A stretch of 64,000 bases of DNA, taken from the NCBI GenBank assembly GCA_036744005.1, contig DAINOJ010000004.1, positions 62,001 to 126,000 on the forward strand, read 5' to 3'. The DNA comes from CALCNS01 sp937897315 (GTDB taxonomy: Bacteria; Bacillota; JAAYKD01). Both the position numbers and the translations under genes were made by a program. Below are positions 61,745 through 64,000 of the stretch, one piece after another. The notes under the pieces are model-generated. The model had not been told where the DNA came from and searched no databases. It was given only the letters and a program-made list of their open reading frames with translations. Every line of letters starts with the position of its first letter. The stretch's first letter is position 1.

Positions 61745-63477
61745 AAGGCAACATCATTTGGCAATCGGTAATCGATGTTTTGCGCAAGAGATTCTTCTTG
61801 CTACTTCTATTATTTCTAGCTATTGTTTTTTCCATGGCCTTGCAGTTAACTCCGGCTTTCCTGATTCGGCGCATCATCGACCAGCATTTTGTCACGGGTC
61901 AATTAGCAGGGGTTTGGTCGTTAGCGGCGTTGTACTTGCTCGTTACATCTGGGTCAAACGTGGTTGAGTTCTCTAAAGTAGCATTTACAACTTTGATTGG
62001 GCAAAGCATTCTCATGGATTTACGCTCCAAAATGGCAAAGCGGCTTACAGAGCTTCCCATCGATTACTTTTTATCGACTCCCACGGGAGATATTATGAGC
62101 CGATTAACCACCGATGTGGATGCGATTCATAATTTGTTTTCTGCGGGGATTATCAATGTTTTTACCAATCTCTTCAAGATTGGAGGATTGCTGGTATCTC
62201 TTTATATCATGGCACCACAACTGATTTGGTTGGAAATTGTAGTGATCCCTATAGTTTACTTTGCATCTAACTTCTTTAGAAAAAGGATTTTTGTTTTCCA
62301 AAAGACGGTAAGACTGCGAATTTCTGCAATTTATACCTTTATTCAGGAGTGGATTTCTGGCATTCGCACGGTGAAAGCATATTCTGCAGAAAAGATTGGG
62401 AAGAAGAAATTCCACGGACTGCTATTGGACTTACTGAACACCATCAATAAAATCTCTACCTACGACAGTTGGTTCCCTTGTGTCATGCAAATTCTACGGG
62501 CTTGTGTAATCGTTACTGCCTTGTGGGTATGTGCTCCAAACGGTACGGCTCTTTCTTTGGGTTTGACTGTGGGAACCTTGGCAGCCGTCATTGATTTAAT
62601 TGGTAAGCTGTTTTCACCTATTGAGGCACTTGCGACCGAGTTTCAGACCATACAACAATCCATGGCAGGAATTGCTCGGGTCCAAGATTTTTTCAAAGAA
62701 AATGTAGAAGTAAGGATATTTAAGGACCAAAGATCCGATGATAGTGGGATTGTCATTGAAAACCTAAAATTTGCTTATGGCAATACTCCCGTCTTGAACA
62801 ACATCAGCTTACACATTGAAAAGGGTGAAAAAGCTGTTTTTATTGGCAGAAGTGGAGCTGGGAAAACCACTCTATTGAACTTGGTGTCCGGCATTTATGC
62901 TCCTCTAGAGGGGAGTATTCGGGTTTGTGGTGTGGATCCATTTGCTTTACCTCCTGAACAACGTCGACGACTCATTGGCATTGTGCCCCAAATGCCACAA
63001 ATATTCGATGGCACAATAGCCGAGAATATTACACTCCGAGATCGGACCATAAGTCAAACACAGGTGGAAGAAGCAGCCAAGGTCGTGGGTATTCATGATT
63101 TGATCACACAAATGCCTAATGCATATGAAACCATCATCGGTGAAGGTGCAGGTGGTTTATCCAGTGGAGAAATTCAGCTATTATCCATCGCTAGAGCCAT
63201 AGCGGCAAATCCTAAAGTATTGTTACTAGATGAACCCACCAGTGGTATGGACACCCAAACGGAATCAAGAATTTTTGCAGCGATTCGTGCAACTAGCGAA
63301 GGACGAACGATTTTTTCCATAAGTCACCGGTTAAGTGGAATTATTGATGCCGATGTGATCCATATTGTCGCTCAAAACGGAATTGTAGAAAGTGGCTCCC
63401 CTGAGCAATTGGCAAAACAAAATGGCTGGTATGCCATGTATAGCCGTATTGACAACGCCGGTTGGGATTTAAGGTGA
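61741..63477 (+). CDS. ABC exporter half-transporter, catalytic subunit
   Basis: 578 residues. The membrane domain has about six helices; PTGDIMSRLTTDVDAI is the conserved intracellular coupling region. The ATPase has Walker A GRSGAGKTTLLNL (about 369), Q-loop GIVPQMPQIFDGTIAENI, signature LSSGEIQLLSIARA, Walker B VLLLDEPTSGMD with the catalytic Glu, and SHRLSG. The signature is altered (SSGE, not SGGQ). Together with the Asp in the partner this gives one canonical ATP site and one degenerate site. ATGA overlap with the first subunit gives coupled translation and fits an obligate heterodimer. Confidence 0.92.
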   Translation: MKGNIIWQSVIDVLRKRFFLLLLLFLAIVFSMALQLTPAFLIRRIIDQHFVTGQLAGVWSLAALYLLVTSGSNVVEFSKVAFTTLIGQSILMDLRSKMAKRLTELPIDYFLSTPTGDIMSRLTTDVDAIHNLFSAGIINVFTNLFKIGGLLVSLYIMAPQLIWLEIVVIPIVYFASNFFRKRIFVFQKTVRLRISAIYTFIQEWISGIRTVKAYSAEKIGKKKFHGLLLDLLNTINKISTYDSWFPCVMQILRACVIVTALWVCAPNGTALSLGLTVGTLAAVIDLIGKLFSPIEALATEFQTIQQSMAGIARVQDFFKENVEVRIFKDQRSDDSGIVIENLKFAYGNTPVLNNISLHIEKGEKAVFIGRSGAGKTTLLNLVSGIYAPLEGSIRVCGVDPFALPPEQRRRLIGIVPQMPQIFDGTIAENITLRDRTISQTQVEEAAKVVGIHDLITQMPNAYETIIGEGAGGLSSGEIQLLSIARAIAANPKVLLLDEPTSGMDTQTESRIFAAIRATSEGRTIFSISHRLSGIIDADVIHIVAQNGIVESGSPEQLAKQNGWYAMYSRIDNAGWDLR

Positions 63478-63494
63478 AAGAAAGGAGATAAACT

Positions 63495-63971
63495 ATGAAA
63501 ACAGCCATTGTGTTCTTCTCTCTAGAGGGGAATACGAAATTAGTAGCCGAGAAATTGGCGCAGCATCTTACTGCAGACCTGATCCCGCTTATTCCCGTTC
63601 AGGAGTACCCGACAGGGAACGTCAGTAAGTACTTTTGGGGCGGAAAGAGTGCAGTGTTTAAAGAACATCCAAAACTTGAACCGTATCGCTTTCATGCCGA
63701 AGAGTACGACTTAGTCCTTATTGGGTCTCCTATTTGGGCCAGTACCTATGCTCCACCTTTGCGAACTTTTTTGAGAGAACACTCCCTTCGAAACAAAAAG
63801 ATAGCGATTTTTGCTTGCTGCTCCGGGGGAACTGCCGATAAATACTTTGCTCAGGTTAAAGAAGAATCGAAAGCGACCGAAGTAATTGCTACAGCCAAAT
63901 TCGTAGATCCGATCAAAAACGTGGGCGAAGGATTGGACAGTGCAATAAAAGAATTTTGCGATAAGCTGTAA
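63495..63971 (+). CDS. Flavodoxin family protein
   Basis: 158 residues. FMN phosphate loop SLEGNTKLVAEKLA (about residues 9-22, a TxxGNT-like pattern), then the isoalloxazine-binding loops near GSPIWASTYAPPLRTFL and CCSGGTADKYF. This matches NAD(P)H-dependent flavodoxin-like proteins (Flavodoxin_4/5 type) that act as one- or two-electron carriers in the cytosol. AAAGGAG is eight bases before the ATG. It starts 17 bp after the ABC exporter operon and is probably co-transcribed with it; a functional link to the exporter is unknown. Confidence 0.88.
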   Translation: MKTAIVFFSLEGNTKLVAEKLAQHLTADLIPLIPVQEYPTGNVSKYFWGGKSAVFKEHPKLEPYRFHAEEYDLVLIGSPIWASTYAPPLRTFLREHSLRNKKIAIFACCSGGTADKYFAQVKEESKATEVIATAKFVDPIKNVGEGLDSAIKEFCDKL

Positions 63972-64000
63972 GCAGTTTGTAAACAGGTTATTGTTCAAAT

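Overview
The window is a stretch of a Bacillota (Firmicutes) chromosome, probably from an anaerobic Clostridia-like organism with an S-layer. The evidence is AddAB instead of RecBCD, SLH-type surface domains and no visible LPXTG sorting signals, an MGDG-synthase-type glycosyltransferase, DppA-type D-aminopeptidases, strong GGAGG-type ribosome binding sites with several TTG starts, and frequent strong intrinsic terminators. No rRNA or species-specific marker is present, so the organism is not named further.

Layout. (1) 1-14841: the 3' part of a giant extracellular protein (over 4,900 residues visible). (2) 14909-17717, minus: an operon of HpcH/HpaI aldolase, ANT(6)-like nucleotidyltransferase and processive glycosyltransferase. 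(3) 17845-19493, minus: a tandem pair of DppA-family M55 peptidases. (4) 19605-20422, plus: RNase HI and a MutT-type Nudix hydrolase, overlapping by 4 bp. (5) 20571-30461: a second giant secreted protein (3,296 residues) with three tandem ~600-residue modules. Each module has degenerate SLH segments and a C/H/H/C cluster. (6) About 30.5-45.35 kb: a foreign segment. Its left part has a large serine recombinase, a TnpW-like gene, a winged-helix gene and a frameshifted DUF6870 gene, all typical of Firmicutes integrative elements. Its right part is a defence cassette on the minus strand. (7) 45350-46030: a 5'-truncated SLH/cell-wall-binding-repeat gene at the junction. (8) 47207 to the end: ordinary chromosome with an S9 peptidase, an addB-addA-MBL hydrolase-glyoxalase cluster, a DUF1846 protein, an MFS transporter, tRNA-Asp, a heterodimeric ABC exporter and a flavodoxin.

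The most interesting system is the cassette at 34.2-45.2 kb. A small HTH gene is followed by a fused Vsr-like endonuclease/cytosine-C5 methyltransferase, a DrmE-like protein, DrmA helicase and DrmB (DUF1998). The last four are packed with 4-bp overlap or 0-1 bp gaps. This is a class-2-like DISARM anti-phage system, but it has no recognisable drmC (PLD nuclease). Instead an HNH-like zinc-finger nuclease gene lies downstream, and the methyltransferase carries an N-terminal Vsr-fold domain that has lost the zinc-binding cysteines of Vsr. The operon has a very good sigma-A promoter embedded in three inverted repeats, which suggests autoregulation by the HTH protein.

Family assignments come from motifs and recalled family features, not from database searches. 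DrmA, DrmB, the methyltransferase, recombinase, AddAB, RNase HI, ABC and tRNA calls are firm. DrmE, TnpW, DUF6870 and the HNH call rest on weaker recall.
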